A stretch of DNA of 64,000 nucleotides, from positions 2,396,001-2,460,000 of the forward strand of contig NZ_CP127385.1 of NCBI RefSeq assembly GCF_030378205.1, written 5' to 3'. This stretch comes from Bradyrhizobium sp. NP1. GTDB taxonomy: Bacteria > Pseudomonadota > Alphaproteobacteria > Rhizobiales > Xanthobacteraceae. Made by a program: the position numbers and the translations under genes. The notes beneath the pieces are model-generated. The model was given only the letters and a program-made list of their open reading frames with translations, ran no database searches and was not told where the DNA came from. Shown piece after piece: positions 42,745 to 52,517 of the stretch. The number at the start of each line of letters is the position of its first letter. Position 1 is the stretch's first letter.

Positions 42745-43055
42745 GGCGGTATCGTGACGACGAGGCCAGCGAGTTCGGGCGTTGCCGTGATCTGGCAGGA
42801 AAGCCGGCTGTTGGGACGGCGCTCGGCCTTCACCTCCTCCAGCAGTTCGAGCTCGATCTCGCCTGGGGCGGGAAGCGCTGCAAGTCGGGTCTCATCCACA
42901 TAGACGTGGCAGGTGGCGCATACGCAGGAGCCGCCGCATTCGGCGACAATGCCGTCGACGCCGTTGGCGACTGCGGCCTGCATCAGGCTCCAGCCCTCGG
43001 TCGCATCCACTGCCACTTCGGCTCCAGCCGGCTCCACGAAGGTGATCTGAACCAT
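42732..43055 (-). CDS. [2Fe-2S] ferredoxin
   Basis: A 107-residue plant/adrenodoxin-type ferredoxin. Cluster ligands are in AECGGSCVCATCHVYVD (C-x5-C-x2-C) and the late SRLSCQI. The ATG at 43055 follows GGGAGAGG. The operator at 43067-43091 lies immediately upstream. It is the electron carrier between the following reductase and probably the Rieske oxygenase at 37039-38121, though a Rieske oxygenase with adrenodoxin-type ferredoxin is one of several known pairings. Confidence 0.9.
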   Translation of the reverse strand: MVQITFVEPAGAEVAVDATEGWSLMQAAVANGVDGIVAECGGSCVCATCHVYVDETRLAALPAPGEIELELLEEVKAERRPNSRLSCQITATPELAGLVVTIPPCQT

Positions 43056-43066
43056 TCCTCTCCCCA

Positions 43067-43091
43067 ATCATCCTATTAACGGAATGATAGG
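43067..43091. promoter_or_regulatory. 25-bp palindromic operator, copy 2
   Basis: ATCATCCTAT, 7 bp, ATGATAGG, just 12 bp upstream of the ferredoxin start. Same length and arms as the copy at 40060-40084. Its position over the translation-initiation upstream region fits repression of the ferredoxin-reductase operon. Confidence 0.6.
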
Positions 43092-43221
43092 TTATTTGAA
43101 TCGGGAGCGCAAGCGGCTAGCGGCGTGCACGTGATTGGAGGGTCAATGGAATTGGCGCAGCGGCGCCGGCAGCCGCTTTGGCGCGGCGCAGTTCTGTCCG
43201 CGGCCGATCGGATTCGGCCGG

Positions 43222-44160
43222 TCAGCCCCTGGACTGCTGCGCGTCCGGCGGATGATCCTGGCTGCGCGCCAATCCGATCAGCCAGCGCTGAAAATCGCGC
43301 GCACCATGTTTGTCGAAGACGCCGGCGCGCCATGCCAGGAAATAGGGGGATGGCAGCATCAGTCGATGGGAGAAGGGCACGACCAGCCGGCCGGCGCGAA
43401 TATCTTCCGAGACGAGCGAGGACTGCGCCAGCGCCACGCCACGCCCGTCGATCGCGGCCTCGATGGCCAGGCTCGACAGCGAGAAGACGAAAGTATCGCG
43501 CAGCGCCGCACTGGGCGTGACCCCGGCGCTAGCGAACCAGTCCTTCCAGCTCGGCGAGGGCGACAGCAGGGGCTTCCAGTCGATGGTCAACAGCCGATAC
43601 AGGGCCAGGTCGCCCGGGCTCTCCAAAGGTGATCCATTCCTGAGCAGATCGGGGCTGCACACCGGCACCAGCGAATCCGTGTAGAGCGGAACGCCGCTCT
43701 CGAAATGGCGGATGCGGTCGCGGTATGAAATCCGGAAATCGACCTGCCCGGATTCGAGCGACGGCTCGATGATCGATCCTTCCAGATGCAGGCTGATGTC
43801 GGGATGGAGCGCCTGCCATTCCAGCATGCGGGGCGCCAGCCACTTGCTGGTGAGCAGCGGCAGGCCGCTGACGATCAGGCCGCTGGAGGCACGCGTCGCG
43901 GCGAGCTCGCGATGCGTGCGGCGCAGATCGGCGAGGATGCGCGAAGTCTCGCGGTGGTAGCGCTCGCCGAATTCGGTGAGGCGAAGTCCGGCGGTGTTGC
44001 GTGCGACAAGCTGAAGGCCGAGTGCCTCCTCGAGGATCTTGATCTGCTGGCTGACGGCGCCCGGCGAGACGCCGAGCTCGTCGGCCGCCCGCTTCATGCT
44101 TGAACAACGGCCGACGACGTCGAACACCAGCAACGCACGAAACGGCGGCAAATCGTTCAT
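43222..44160 (-). CDS. LysR-family regulator, GcvA-like
   Basis: A 312-residue LysR-type regulator. The N-terminal helix-turn-helix is FRALLVFDVVGRCSSMKRAADELGVSPGAVSQQIKILEEALGLQLV, followed by the substrate-binding-like domain (SGLIVSGLPLLTSKWLAPRMLEWQALHPDISLHLEG). The ATG at 44160 starts directly with the DNA-binding domain. It is downstream of the formaldehyde genes on the same strand and not divergent from any gene, so its target is unclear. Confidence 0.9.
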   Translation of the reverse strand: MNDLPPFRALLVFDVVGRCSSMKRAADELGVSPGAVSQQIKILEEALGLQLVARNTAGLRLTEFGERYHRETSRILADLRRTHRELAATRASSGLIVSGLPLLTSKWLAPRMLEWQALHPDISLHLEGSIIEPSLESGQVDFRISYRDRIRHFESGVPLYTDSLVPVCSPDLLRNGSPLESPGDLALYRLLTIDWKPLLSPSPSWKDWFASAGVTPSAALRDTFVFSLSSLAIEAAIDGRGVALAQSSLVSEDIRAGRLVVPFSHRLMLPSPYFLAWRAGVFDKHGARDFQRWLIGLARSQDHPPDAQQSRG

Positions 44161-44307
44161 CGTCGTCTCATCGTTTCCGCTGCCTCGACCTCCCTTGTCA
44201 TGGTTCGAAATCTGACGGAGCGCGAGCCGCCTGGCAAGCCCGCGGCGCTCCGGTCGGGGCCGCGAGCCTGGTTCCATTTCCGGCGCGCTTGGAACGCCGG
44301 AACGGCG

Positions 44308-44886
44308 CTAGGGCGTCAAAACCCCGGATTTCTTCGCAACGTGTGTTGCGATCGCATCCATCAGAGGCGGCGACAGGCAATCATAGGGGGCAAGGCCCGC
44401 ATCCTTCAGCGTCCTGCGCACGGATTCCATCCTGTCCGGTCTGACGCCCGACTCGATCACCGACGACACGAAGGCCGCGAATGCGGGCGGCGCCCAACCC
44501 TCATCCTTCGACAGCTCGGTATGGATGAAGTCGAGACCGTAGAACGGATGATCCTTGTTCTCGATGCGGCCGTACATGTGGACACCGCAGTCCTTGCAGG
44601 CGTGGCGCTGGATGGCCGCGCCTTCATCGACCACGTAGAGCTTGGCAGCATTGGCGCCGACCCGCAGCCCGTCGCGCGGCACCACGCCGACCACCGAGAA
44701 CATGGCGCCATCCGGCTTCCAGCATTTGGTGCAGCCGCAGGCGTGGTTGTGCGCGACCTGGCCCTTGATCTCGACCGTGACCGGCGCGCTCGCGCAGGAG
44801 CAGGAGAGCGTGCCGCCGGCAAAATCCGGCTTCGCCGGGCGCATGCCGCCGTCGATGGAGGGATGAATACGGATAGCGTCGGACAT
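44308..44886 (-). CDS. gfa: Glutathione-dependent formaldehyde-activating enzyme (Gfa)
   Basis: A 192-residue Gfa/CENP-V-fold protein that speeds the addition of formaldehyde to glutathione. Zinc-binding cysteines are seen in [21 protein letters not shown] and [12 protein letters not shown]. The ATG at 44886 follows AGAGGAG. It is downstream of class III alcohol dehydrogenase, with which it forms the first two steps of glutathione-dependent formaldehyde oxidation. This indicates that the surrounding oxygenase genes produce formaldehyde by demethylation (inference). Confidence 0.9.
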   Translation of the reverse strand: MSDAIRIHPSIDGGMRPAKPDFAGGTLSCSCASAPVTVEIKGQVAHNHACGCTKCWKPDGAMFSVVGVVPRDGLRVGANAAKLYVVDEGAAIQRHACKDCGVHMYGRIENKDHPFYGLDFIHTELSKDEGWAPPAFAAFVSSVIESGVRPDRMESVRRTLKDAGLAPYDCLSPPLMDAIATHVAKKSGVLTP

Positions 44887-44934
44887 CAATGGCTCCTCTG
44901 GTCCTTCAAGATGAACGAACTTGGCCGGCTCGCG

Positions 44935-46047
<1,113 letters not shown>

Positions 46048-46143
46048 CCTGTTGTCCTTGACGTTTTCCATGCGGACGGCGCGGCTCGCTGGGCCCGCCG
46101 TCCGTCTCGTTGCTGGTGAGGGTGCTTGAGGTTCTGAAAAGAT

Positions 46144-47304
46144 CTACTCGACGAGCTTGATCTTCCCGCCGTCGACCTTGACGAAGTAGATTTGCGGGAT
46201 GCTCTGGCCGCTTTCCTTGCCGGCCGGCCCGGCCTTGTTGAACGTCACCGTGCCGTTCAGTCCGGGAACGGAGACGTTCCACAGCGCCTGACGGATCGCC
46301 TCGGGCTCGTCCGATCCCGCCTTGCGGATCGCTGCCGCGATCACCTGAATGCCGTCATAGCCGCGGAAGCTTTCGGTCAGCCCCGCGGGCGCAAATCCAC
46401 GGCGCGCCCAGGCGTCGATGAAGGCTTTCGCCTTCTCGGGGTGGGCTGTCCTGTCCGGCGTCCAGGGCGAGAAGAACACGAGATGGACCGAGCCATCGGC
46501 CGCCGCGCCGGCATGTTCGACGAGCTGATCCGGGCTCTGCGAGCCGCCGGTCGTGATCACCTGCTTGCCGAGATTGAGCGCCTTGACCTGCTTGAGCACC
46601 AACGTGAGCTGCTCGACCGCCGTGGTCACGATCAGCGTGTCGGAATCCGACGACTTGATCTTGGCGATCTGCGCGCTCATGTCCTGCGCCGCCTGGTCCA
46701 TGATCTCGGTCAGGCCGACCTGGATGCCGTTCTCCTTGAACATCTTGCTGAAGTCGGCTGCGGTGCTGCGGCCCCAGTCGTTGTTGATGATGAGGAAGTC
46801 GGCCTTCCTGATCTTGAACGTATCGAGCTTGCGCTTGAGGCCCTCGGCCTCGAGGTAGGCGGGCGCGGCGATTCGGAATATGTAGGGGTTGCCGCTCTCG
46901 GTGATCTTGTTGGCGCCGGAGGTCTCGACCAGCATAGGCACCTTGTATTGCATGACGACGGGAAGTGCCGCGAGCGTCAGGGTCGAGCCCCAGGCGCCCA
47001 TCACCACATGGACGTTGTCGCGCGAGATCAGCTTTTCGGCGACGGATGCGGACTCCGTCGGATTGCTCTTGTTGTCCTCGACGACGAGCTTCAGCTTCTG
47101 GCCGAGCACGCCGCCATCGGCATTGATCTCGTCGGCGGCGATCCTGGCTCCGTTCAGCACATAATTGCCCGACGCGGCAAACGGACCGGTCAACGGCATG
47201 CTCACGCCGATCGCGATCTCGGACGCGTGGCCTGACGCGATCGCGCCCAGCATCAAGGCGAGACCCGCAGCTATCGAGCGCTTTATGTTTTCTGTCTTGC
47301 GCAT
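46144..47304 (-). CDS. LIV-type ABC transporter substrate-binding protein
   Basis: Periplasmic binding protein of 386 residues with signal peptide (SIAAGLALMLGAIASGHA). The mature part EIAIGVSMPLTGPFAASGNYV and INADGGVLGQKLKLVVEDNKSNP closely matches the protein encoded at 40216-41370, so the two are paralogues, probably binding related compounds. AGGAGGGG sits at correct distance from ATG 47304; the GTG at 47310 is too close. No permease or ATPase genes accompany it. It lies between the VanB-type reductase and frmA. Confidence 0.9.
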   Translation of the reverse strand: MRKTENIKRSIAAGLALMLGAIASGHASEIAIGVSMPLTGPFAASGNYVLNGARIAADEINADGGVLGQKLKLVVEDNKSNPTESASVAEKLISRDNVHVVMGAWGSTLTLAALPVVMQYKVPMLVETSGANKITESGNPYIFRIAAPAYLEAEGLKRKLDTFKIRKADFLIINNDWGRSTAADFSKMFKENGIQVGLTEIMDQAAQDMSAQIAKIKSSDSDTLIVTTAVEQLTLVLKQVKALNLGKQVITTGGSQSPDQLVEHAGAAADGSVHLVFFSPWTPDRTAHPEKAKAFIDAWARRGFAPAGLTESFRGYDGIQVIAAAIRKAGSDEPEAIRQALWNVSVPGLNGTVTFNKAGPAGKESGQSIPQIYFVKVDGGKIKLVE

Positions 47305-47345
47305 TTTCACTCCCCTCCTGTTTTTCGTTCATCGAGAACGTGACG

Positions 47346-48299
47346 TCACAATTGCAAAACCAGCCTCTTTGTTTTTGATCGAGAAACGCATGGCAGGATC
47401 ATCGCGTTGCTCGCGCGCTGCTCGTCGTCCAGCAGGTCGTCGCGATGGTCCGGTTCGCCCGCCGCGACCTTGAGCAGGCACGTGCCGCAGATGCCGGCGC
47501 GGCAGGAATTGGTGACCTGGTAGCCGGCGTTTTCCAGCACTTCGAGCAGGCTGTCATCCTCGCCGACGACAAGAACCTGGCCGGAAAGCGCCAGTTCGAC
47601 CTCGAAGCTGTCGCCGGCAGCAGGCTCGGCGACCAGCTTCGGCGCAAAGCGCTCACGGTGCAGGGAGGCTGGCGGCCAGCACCGCGATGCGCCCTCGACC
47701 GCGTCGATCAGCGGGCCGGGGCCGCAGCAATAGATCAGCGTGCCGCGCTGCGGGACCGACAGGTGCCGGTCGAGATCGATCAAGCCGAACTCGTCCTGCG
47801 GCACGATGGAGATGTCGGCATCCTGATGGCCTGCGATCTCGTCGAGAAACGCCATCGAGCCGCGCGTGCGACCGCCATAGACCAGTGTCCAGGGGCGCCC
47901 GTGGCGCGACGCCTCCTTCAGCATGGGCAGGATCGGCGTGATCCCGATGCCGCCGGCGATGAACAAATAGCGGTTCGCATCGGTCAACGCGAAGTTGTTG
48001 CGCGGCCCCGACACCGGTATCACGTCGCCGGCACGCAGGGCGTCGTGAACATAGGCGGAGCCGCCGCGGCTGTTCGGCTCGCGCAACACCGCAATCCGCC
48101 AGGTCTCGCGGTCAGCGAGCTCGCCGCACAGCGAATATTGTCGGGCGATGCCGTTGGGCAGTTTCAGATCGATATGCGCGCCCGCGTCCCAGGCGGGCAG
48201 GAGGCCGCCGTCGGCATGACCAAGCTCGATCGCGAGCACGCCGTCCGCGACCGCGGAGAGGCGGCGTACCCTGGCGTTGAATGTCGAGCTTGCGTCCAT
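47346..48299 (-). CDS. VanB-type oxygenase reductase (FNR-like plus C-terminal [2Fe-2S])
   Basis: A 317-residue single-chain reductase of the phthalate-dioxygenase-reductase/VanB family. It has an FMN/flavin segment RQYSLCGELAD, an NAD(P)H domain (FIAGGIGITPILPMLKEA; LIYCCGPGPLIDAV) and a C-terminal ferredoxin with NSCRAGICGTCLLKV. The ATG at 48299 starts MDASSTFNARV. It supplies electrons to a Rieske or di-iron oxygenase. It lies 94 bp downstream of the ferritin-like gene, which may be its partner. Confidence 0.9.
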   Translation of the reverse strand: MDASSTFNARVRRLSAVADGVLAIELGHADGGLLPAWDAGAHIDLKLPNGIARQYSLCGELADRETWRIAVLREPNSRGGSAYVHDALRAGDVIPVSGPRNNFALTDANRYLFIAGGIGITPILPMLKEASRHGRPWTLVYGGRTRGSMAFLDEIAGHQDADISIVPQDEFGLIDLDRHLSVPQRGTLIYCCGPGPLIDAVEGASRCWPPASLHRERFAPKLVAEPAAGDSFEVELALSGQVLVVGEDDSLLEVLENAGYQVTNSCRAGICGTCLLKVAAGEPDHRDDLLDDEQRASNAMILPCVSRSKTKRLVLQL

Positions 48300-48393
48300 C
48301 GTGTTGCCTTGCAGCGGGTGTCCCGCGACGACCCGTATGAACGGGTCGCGCGAGCAATGGCGGCGCATGGCGGCGCCGGATCGATGATCTGCG

Positions 48394-49113
48394 TCAGACG
48401 GCGGCGGCCGTCTTGCCTTCCCTGGCGCGCATCGTTGCGGCCACCACTTCGGGCGTGAACGTCTTCCAGGCGATGTCGCGCATGCCGATCATCGCGCGCA
48501 GGATTTCCTCGCGATCCTCGTCGGTCTTGGCGTAGGTGCTGAGGATCTGCCGGCCGAGCCCGGTGTGGAATTTCTCGTCGATCTCGATCTGCTTGTAGAT
48601 CTTCACCACCTCGGTGTGGCCCTGGCGCGCGGCGCCGATGAAGGTCGGCTCGAAGCTGCCCGAGGCGGAGGTTTCCGAGACGTACCAGGCCGCTATTCCC
48701 GCGAGATGATGACGGTCCATGCAACCCCAGAGCCAGCTGCTCCAGGGCACGGAAGAGTCAGGCACGCTGGTCGGCACGGTGCCGCCGAGCGACTCGACGG
48801 CCCGGCCGACGTCCTCATAGTGTTCGGCCTCCTGAAACGACTGCTTGGCAAGCAGCGTGATGTGATTGCGCTTGAAGCGCATGCCGTAGCGGCGGATCTG
48901 CTCGTTCAGCAGGAAGACATAATCGATTTCCCGCCACGCCCGCGTTTCAAGCCAGGTCGCCAATACCTTCGGATTCGGGTTCTCGTTGTAGGCGTCGAAG
49001 AAGGCCGTCGTGGCCTTCCGCGTGGTCTCGAAAACCGACTCCAGGATTTCGTCGACCTGCGTGCTGATCGGTGCCAGACCATCGCCGCCGCGTACTTTGT
49101 TGACGTCAAGCAT
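48394..49113 (-). CDS. Ferritin-like di-iron protein, possible oxygenase
   Basis: A 239-residue all-helical protein. Carboxylate and histidine residues placed like di-iron ligands are seen: the Glu in REIDYVFLLNEQ, E-x-x-H in SFQEAEHYEDV and E-x-x-x-x-H in IEIDEKFHTGLG. The helix spacing is that of a ferritin/MiaE-type four-helix bundle. It is followed by the VanB-type reductase, so it may be a reductase-fed di-iron oxygenase rather than an iron store. That role is inference; no family name can be given with certainty. Confidence 0.75.
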   Translation of the reverse strand: MLDVNKVRGGDGLAPISTQVDEILESVFETTRKATTAFFDAYNENPNPKVLATWLETRAWREIDYVFLLNEQIRRYGMRFKRNHITLLAKQSFQEAEHYEDVGRAVESLGGTVPTSVPDSSVPWSSWLWGCMDRHHLAGIAAWYVSETSASGSFEPTFIGAARQGHTEVVKIYKQIEIDEKFHTGLGRQILSTYAKTDEDREEILRAMIGMRDIAWKTFTPEVVAATMRAREGKTAAAV

Positions 49114-49211
49114 TCCAGTTTCCCCTGTCTCTTCGAGTGAAGCGTTGCTCTCCTTCGATGAGACTAGGGGAGGTGGTGGGGCGCCGGGAACGCGGCTTGA
49201 ACTATCGCAGC

Positions 49212-49228
49212 CTTTAGAGATTCTAAAG
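49212..49228. promoter_or_regulatory. Palindrome CTTTAGA-GAT-TCTAAAG
   Basis: Perfect 7-bp inverted repeat with a 3-bp spacer about 100 bp upstream of the ferritin-like gene. Probable operator; no other copy was found in the window. Confidence 0.4.
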
Positions 49229-49274
49229 CGGGGTCTGGCGGCAGCTACCGCTGGAACCAGCGACGGGCGATACG

Positions 49275-49443
49275 CTAGTGGTCCGATTCTAACATTCGCA
49301 TCCCGTTCTAGCAGGCATGTTTGCGAATGTTAGAATCAAAGGACCACTAGCAAATATAGATTTCTAGTGGAGTTTTGGATTTGACATTCGCTTTGCGGGC
49401 TCGTGGTTAGGATGGGTAGCGAATGTCAAATCCACTCCACTAG
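49275..49443. repeat. Twin-hairpin repeat element, copy 1
   Basis: Two successive long hairpins. Hairpin 1 (49275-49350) has arms CTAGTGGTCC plus GATTCTAACATTCGC; hairpin 2 (49364-49443) has arms CTAGTGGAGT plus GGATTTGACATTCGC. In hairpin 1 a 3-base bulge is on the right arm, in hairpin 2 on the left, so the whole element is itself roughly palindromic about AAAT-ATAG-ATTT. A second copy lies at 61609-61775. The stop codon of the dctA gene falls in its last CTAG. Confidence 0.85.
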
Positions 49444-50759
49444 CCGGTCGTCACATCGACCAGCTCGCGGCCGTCGAGCACGGCGCTGGCCTTGGCGCGA
49501 TCGAGATCGCCCTCCCAGGCCGCGACCACGACGGTTGCGACGCAATTGCCGATCAGATTGCCGAGCGCCCGCGCCATGCCGATGAACCAGTCGACCGAGA
49601 GCACGAGCACAAGCCCGATGGCGGGAATGCTCGGTACCGCATTCAAGGTGGCAGCCAGAATGACGATGGCCGATCCGGGAACGCCGTGCGCGCCCTTCGA
49701 GGTGATCAGCGACACCGCCAGGATGAGCAGAAGGTCCCCGAACGAGAGCGGCGTGTTGGTGGCCTGCGCAATGAATACCACGGCAAGCGTCAGGTAGATC
49801 GAAAACGCATCGAGGTTGAAGGAATAGCCGGTGGGAATGACGAGGCCGACGACGGAATCCTTGACACCGAGCCGTTCGAGCTTGCGCATGACCTGCGGCA
49901 GCACTGCGTCCGAGGAGGCGGTAGCGAGCACGATCGTCAGCTCCTCGCGCAGGTAGTTCAGGAACTTGAGGATGTTCAGGCCGGCAAGCGCCAGCACGCC
50001 GCCGAGGACAGCGAGTACGAAGATCGCGACCGAAACATAGAACAGCGCAACCAGCGAGATCAGTTGCTTCAGCGAGCCGACGCCATATTTCCCGACCGTG
50101 TAGGCAACGGCGCCGAGGACGCCGAGCGGTGCGACGCGAACGATCAGGCCCATGGCGCGGAACAGCACGGTCGATACCGCATCGATCAGGGAGCCGATGC
50201 GCTCGCCTTTCTCGCCGCCGACCAGCGCGAGGCTGACGCCGAAGATGATGGCGAAGAACAGCACCTGCAGCACGTCATTGCGCGCCAGCGCGTCGAAGGA
50301 GGTGGTGGGGATGATGTTCATCAGGAAGCTGCCGATGCCGCCGCCCTGCAGCCTGTGCGCGTTGTCGGCGTAGCTGCTGAGCGCCTTGGCGTCGAGCGTC
50401 GAGGTGTCGATGTTCATGCCGTGGCCGGGGCCGAACAGATAGGCGAGCAGGAGACCTATGATCAGTGCGACCGTCGTCATCACCTCGAAATAGACCAGTG
50501 CCTTGACCCCGACCCGGCCGACCTTCTTCAGGTCGCCCGCGCCCGCGATGCCGTGAACGACGACGCAGAACACGATCGGCGCGACGATCATCGAGATCAG
50601 CTTCAGGAAGGCGTCGCTCAGGATTTTCAGGCTGACGGCAAATTCGGGTGCGGTCACGCCCAGCACGATGCCGAGGATCAGGCCCGCCAGCACCTGCACG
50701 AACAGCGAGGTGTAGATCGGCTTCCGCGCGCCGACCGCTGTCGCTGACATCGTGGCCAT
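49440..50759 (-). CDS. dctA: C4-dicarboxylate/proton symporter DctA
   Basis: A 439-residue DAACS-family transporter with eight membrane helices. Family motifs are seen: LKLISMIVAPIVFCVVVHGIAG, SSDAVLPQVMRKLERLG (serine-rich region), VIPTGYSFNLDAFSIYLTLAVVFIAQA and SKGAHGVPGSAIVILAATL. It imports succinate, malate, fumarate or oxalate-like acids at the inner membrane. GGGGAG precedes the ATG at 50759. The TAG stop is formed by the end of the twin-hairpin repeat, so the last codons may have been reset by repeat insertion. It follows the allantoin genes on the same strand after 135 bp. Confidence 0.92.
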   Translation of the reverse strand: MATMSATAVGARKPIYTSLFVQVLAGLILGIVLGVTAPEFAVSLKILSDAFLKLISMIVAPIVFCVVVHGIAGAGDLKKVGRVGVKALVYFEVMTTVALIIGLLLAYLFGPGHGMNIDTSTLDAKALSSYADNAHRLQGGGIGSFLMNIIPTTSFDALARNDVLQVLFFAIIFGVSLALVGGEKGERIGSLIDAVSTVLFRAMGLIVRVAPLGVLGAVAYTVGKYGVGSLKQLISLVALFYVSVAIFVLAVLGGVLALAGLNILKFLNYLREELTIVLATASSDAVLPQVMRKLERLGVKDSVVGLVIPTGYSFNLDAFSIYLTLAVVFIAQATNTPLSFGDLLLILAVSLITSKGAHGVPGSAIVILAATLNAVPSIPAIGLVLVLSVDWFIGMARALGNLIGNCVATVVVAAWEGDLDRAKASAVLDGRELVDVTTG

Positions 50760-50894
50760 GGCGTGCTCCCCCTCGTTCGGCGCATGTTAGCGGAAGCGCA
50801 AGCAACACGCATGCCATTTCCGAGAACCGGGAGGCACCGGCCGGGCTTTATCCTTGGCACGTCGCTTGCTTAGTCTTTCGAATGAGCGCGTCGT

Positions 50895-51719
50895 TCAACC
50901 GCGCAGCAGGCGGGGGTGCCGGTTGACGTCCTTGTAGAGGAGGTAGCGGAAGCGACCTGGGCCGCCCGCGTAGCATGCCTGCGGACAGAATGCGCGCAGC
51001 CACATGTAGTCGCCGGCCTCCACCTCGACCCAATCCCGATTGAGCCGGTAGACCGCCTTGCCTTCGAGCACGTAGAGACCGTGTTCCATCACATGCGTTT
51101 CCATGAACGGGATCACGGCGCCGGGCTCCAGGCTGACGATGTTGACGTGCATGTCGTGGCGCAGGTCGGCGGGATCGACGAAGCGTTGCGTCCCCCATTT
51201 GCCGTCCGTGCCGGGCATGCCGTGCAATTCGGCCAGCTTTTCGTTCGTGACGAAAGGGTCCGGCGCGGCAAGGCCGGCGACCGGCTCATAGGCCTTCCTG
51301 ATCCAGTGGAATTTGGCCAATGCGGCGCTGCGGTTGTGCAGGGCCCACTGCGCGCCGGCTGGAATATAGGCGTAGCCGCCGGCCGCGAGCGTGTGGGCCG
51401 AGCCGCCGAGCCAGAGACGCACCTCGCCTTCGACGACAAACAGCACGCTCTCGGCCTGTGCGTCGGCGTCGGGCTTGTCGCTGCCGCCGCCCGGCGCCAC
51501 TTCCATGATGTAGTGCGAGAACGTCTCGGCAAAGCCGGACAGCGGGCGGGCGATGATCCACAGCCGCGTCTGCTCCCAGTACGGCAGGTAGCTCGTCACG
51601 ATATCGCGCATCACGCCGCGCGGGATGACGGCGTAAGCCTCGGTGAAGACGGCGCGGTCGGTCAGGAGGTCGGTCTGCGGCGGATGTCCGCCCATGCCCG
51701 AATAGTAGTGGTTTGTCAT
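50895..51719 (-). CDS. allE: (S)-ureidoglycine aminohydrolase AllE
   Basis: A 274-residue bicupin that converts (S)-ureidoglycine to (S)-ureidoglycolate and ammonia, binding manganese. Family features are DRAVFTEAYAVIPRGVMRDIVTS near the N-terminus, the first cupin with SVLFVVEGEVRLWLGG, and the metal-binding second cupin with VIPFMETHVMEHGLYVLEGKAVYRL. The ATG at 51719 begins TNHYYSGMGGHPPQ. It follows AllA by 16 bp. Its product can go to glyoxylate through AllA or, after oxidation, to oxalurate for the carbamoyltransferase of the first locus. Confidence 0.92.
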   Translation of the reverse strand: MTNHYYSGMGGHPPQTDLLTDRAVFTEAYAVIPRGVMRDIVTSYLPYWEQTRLWIIARPLSGFAETFSHYIMEVAPGGGSDKPDADAQAESVLFVVEGEVRLWLGGSAHTLAAGGYAYIPAGAQWALHNRSAALAKFHWIRKAYEPVAGLAAPDPFVTNEKLAELHGMPGTDGKWGTQRFVDPADLRHDMHVNIVSLEPGAVIPFMETHVMEHGLYVLEGKAVYRLNRDWVEVEAGDYMWLRAFCPQACYAGGPGRFRYLLYKDVNRHPRLLRG

Positions 51720-51735
51720 GCAACGCCTCCGATGG

Positions 51736-52230
51736 TCATGCCGCAAGCGCCATCTGCCCGGCCGTGCCGAGTTCGACTTCTTCGAGGTTGTTTCCAGGGC
51801 CCATCCGGTCGACCACGAGAAAGCGACTGTCCGGATCGAGCACGAGCAGGGGATGGTGCCAGACATTGCGCGCATAGTTGACGCCCTGTCGGCCCGAGGC
51901 GCGGAAGGCACGGTAGCTCTGCGCCTCGCGTGGGTTTGCGCACACGACGACGAGCCAGGGCCTGTCCTGCATCGGCGCAAAGAGCTGGCTGCCGAGCGGA
52001 TGGCGCTCCATCAGCGCGATGACGACCGGCGAGGGACGCGGCTGCGCCGTGAACAGGCTGACATTGAGGTTGCCGCCTTCGCTTGCGACATCGATCGTCG
52101 CAAGGCCGTTGCAGCGCTCCGCAAAGCCCTGGTTGATCGGTATGGCCTGCGCGCCGGCGGCGTCGATGACGTCGCCGAACGGTGCGAAGGCCTCGCGCGT
52201 CAGCGGTTCGATGGGGATCGTCTTCATCAT
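51736..52230 (-). CDS. allA: Ureidoglycolate lyase AllA
   Basis: A 164-residue enzyme that splits ureidoglycolate to glyoxylate and urea. Family segments: LTREAFAPFGDVID, LNVSLFTAQPR, LMERHPLGSQLFAPM and the metal/active-site region VNYARNVWHHPLLVLDPDSRFLVVDR. The start overlaps the stop of the upstream puuD remnant (ATGA), a relic of translational coupling. AllE follows. Confidence 0.93.
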   Translation of the reverse strand: MMKTIPIEPLTREAFAPFGDVIDAAGAQAIPINQGFAERCNGLATIDVASEGGNLNVSLFTAQPRPSPVVIALMERHPLGSQLFAPMQDRPWLVVVCANPREAQSYRAFRASGRQGVNYARNVWHHPLLVLDPDSRFLVVDRMGPGNNLEEVELGTAGQMALAA

Positions 52231-52487
52231 CGCCGTTCGATCCAGGATGCGAGAACCCTGCGCTCGTCGTCGGTTATCTCGGTGATGTTGTTCGGCGGCA
52301 TAGCGCCGGTCAGCACGGCCTGCAGATAGATGAGCGGCGCGTTATGGGCGATTGCGCCGGACGAGTCCAGAAGAATCGCGGTTCTGCTCGGCATCATCGT
52401 TGGCGCTGTTGTCGCGGCACTCACGGGCAAGATGAGCTTTGCCACCGTCGGAAGCTGTTGGCTGTGCCGAGCTTGCGGCCGCCGCAA
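52227..52487 (-). pseudogene. C-terminal remnant of urate hydroxylase PuuD (cytochrome c domain)
   Basis: The last about 45 residues (IAHNAPLIYLQAVLTGAMPP then NNITEITDDERRVLASWIERR) read like the end of the cytochrome c domain of PuuD, the membrane urate oxidase that usually precedes allA. The heme-binding CxxCH and the whole membrane part are missing; upstream residues are out of character. The stop still overlaps the allA start. So the 5' part of puuD was lost by deletion. Similarity is from memory of the family. Confidence 0.5.
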
Positions 52488-52517
52488 AGCAGGCGCCAGG
52501 CGAGCATTGAGGGCTGA

